From Chitinophagaceae bacterium (lineage in GTDB: Bacteria > Bacteroidota > Bacteroidia > Chitinophagales > Chitinophagaceae), in assembly GCA_003135585.1 (NCBI GenBank), contig PLCH01000089.1, positions 7,267 through 13,469 of the forward strand: a stretch of 6,203 nucleotides of DNA. Reading direction: 5' to 3'. Both the position numbers and the translations under genes were made by a program. Of the stretch, positions 5,608-6,203 are shown piece after piece. The first letter of the stretch is position 1. Each line of letters opens with the position of its first letter. Under the pieces are notes generated by a model. The model was not told the DNA's origin. It worked only from the letters and a program-made list of their open reading frames with translations, and searched no databases.

Positions 5608-6203
5608 ATCCAGGGTCAGCTTATTGGGTGAAAATGCAGCCTCCATCCTAAAAAAGTCTATTCAGGTATGGGTAGAACCTGGTGCAGGTGTGAAAGCATC
5701 ATGTAACGATGAAGATTATACGAAGGTGGGGTGTGCAATAAGGTCCAAAAAGGATATTCTCGAAGCTGCGGAGGTAATATTAAGCATTCATTACCATGAT
5801 ATTCCTCCTTCCTTGCATGATAAAGTGTTCATAGGTATTTATCAGCCATTGTACAATGCTGCCCTAATGGGGGAGTGGGCAATCCGCGGTTTCACCACAT
5901 TCAGCCTGGATATGCTTCCGCGAACGACCCGGGCCCAGAGCATGGATGTCCTGAGTTCGCAGGCCAATATAGCGGGATATAAAGCGGTTCTGGTTGCGGC
6001 CAATATGTTTCCACGATATTTTCCGATGTTTATGACCGCCGCAGGTAGTATACCGCCGGCAAAAGTATTGGTACTGGGTGCCGGGGTGGCCGGATTACAG
6101 GCTATAGCGACTGCCCGCAGGCTGGGGGCTGTAGTGGAAGTTTTTGATACAAGGCCCGCTGTCAAAGAAGAAGTAATGAGCCTGGGCGGGAAATTCATTC
6201 TAA
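5573..6203 (+). CDS. pntA: NAD(P) transhydrogenase subunit alpha, N-terminal part (cut by window end)
   Basis: PntA provides the NAD(H)-binding domain I of the proton-translocating transhydrogenase, which uses the proton gradient to make NADPH from NADH. The first 210 residues are visible and the frame stays open to the last base. An AlaDh/PNT N-terminal domain begins MIIGLLKEP, with PGAG (36-39), DEDY (46-49) and TFSLDMLPRTTRAQSMD (109-125), the RAQS-D block being diagnostic for PntA; then ANIAGYKAV (131-139), FMTAAGSIPPAKV (153-165), the dinucleotide-binding GAGVAG (169-174) and FDTRP (191-195), whose Asp192 sits where the NADH ribose is bound. ATG 5573 is the first start after an in-frame TAA at 5561-5563. 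In Bacteroidota the alpha subunit is often split into PntAa and PntAb; the window stops too early to tell. The membrane domain and pntB would be expected downstream. Confidence 0.95.
   Translation, partial: MIIGLLKEPSFESRVSLLGENAASILKKSIQVWVEPGAGVKASCNDEDYTKVGCAIRSKKDILEAAEVILSIHYHDIPPSLHDKVFIGIYQPLYNAALMGEWAIRGFTTFSLDMLPRTTRAQSMDVLSSQANIAGYKAVLVAANMFPRYFPMFMTAAGSIPPAKVLVLGAGVAGLQAIATARRLGAVVEVFDTRPAVKEEVMSLGGKFIL

Noticed and set aside
5842..6198. 118-codon minus-strand frame in the pntA region
   Set aside because: It is the antisense of conserved pntA codons; the plus strand encodes recognisable PntA motifs throughout.
1..6203. CRISPR, tRNA, rRNA, insertion sequence or defence/toxin-antitoxin system
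   Set aside because: No repeat-spacer array, cloverleaf, transposase-like frame, terminal repeat or effector motif was seen; all sizeable frames are explained by housekeeping or small secreted genes.

Overview
The window looks like an ordinary chromosomal housekeeping segment of a member of the Bacteroidota (probably a Chitinophagia- or Sphingobacteriia-like lineage; this is inference from protein style, not a measured phylogeny). Reasons: moderate A+T content; secreted proteins whose signal peptides end in FGQ or FAQ; start regions mostly without a Shine-Dalgarno sequence; TAnnTTTG-like sequence immediately before start codons; and protein wording typical of that phylum in GlnRS, the methyltransferase and PntA. 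No mobile element, CRISPR array, rRNA, tRNA or phage gene was seen.

Left part (1-906): the 3' end of an unrecognised gene (1-114), an AT-only inverted repeat and a short direct repeat, then a small secreted SnoaL/NTF2-fold protein (242-766). The 140-bp interval before glnS carries a small hairpin and, right at the glnS start, a perfect 9-bp inverted repeat that encloses the ribosome binding site. This is the most interesting non-coding signal in the window.

Middle (907-3207): glnS (glutaminyl-tRNA synthetase) is convergent with a small minus-strand gene for a secreted LTxxQ-type (Spy/CpxP-like) protein; the two share one strong bidirectional terminator at 2583-2610. A 210-bp divergent intergenic region separates that gene from thyA and holds three CTGA-core repeats spaced exactly 7 bp apart.

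Right part (3208-6203): thyA, folA and a class I SAM-dependent methyltransferase lie head to tail with gaps of 15 and 30 bp and probably form one transcription unit. ThyA makes dTMP and releases dihydrofolate, and FolA reduces it back to tetrahydrofolate with NADPH. The methyltransferase has no known substrate. After a 226-bp interval containing a doubtful small ORF with a signal-peptide-like N-terminus comes pntA, the alpha subunit of the NAD(P) transhydrogenase, cut by the window end. A transhydrogenase supplies NADPH, which FolA consumes, but the link is only thematic.

I did not find a convincing previously undescribed system. The items worth checking are regulatory: the glnS start-site hairpin, the heptad repeats before thyA, and the odd short ORF before pntA.
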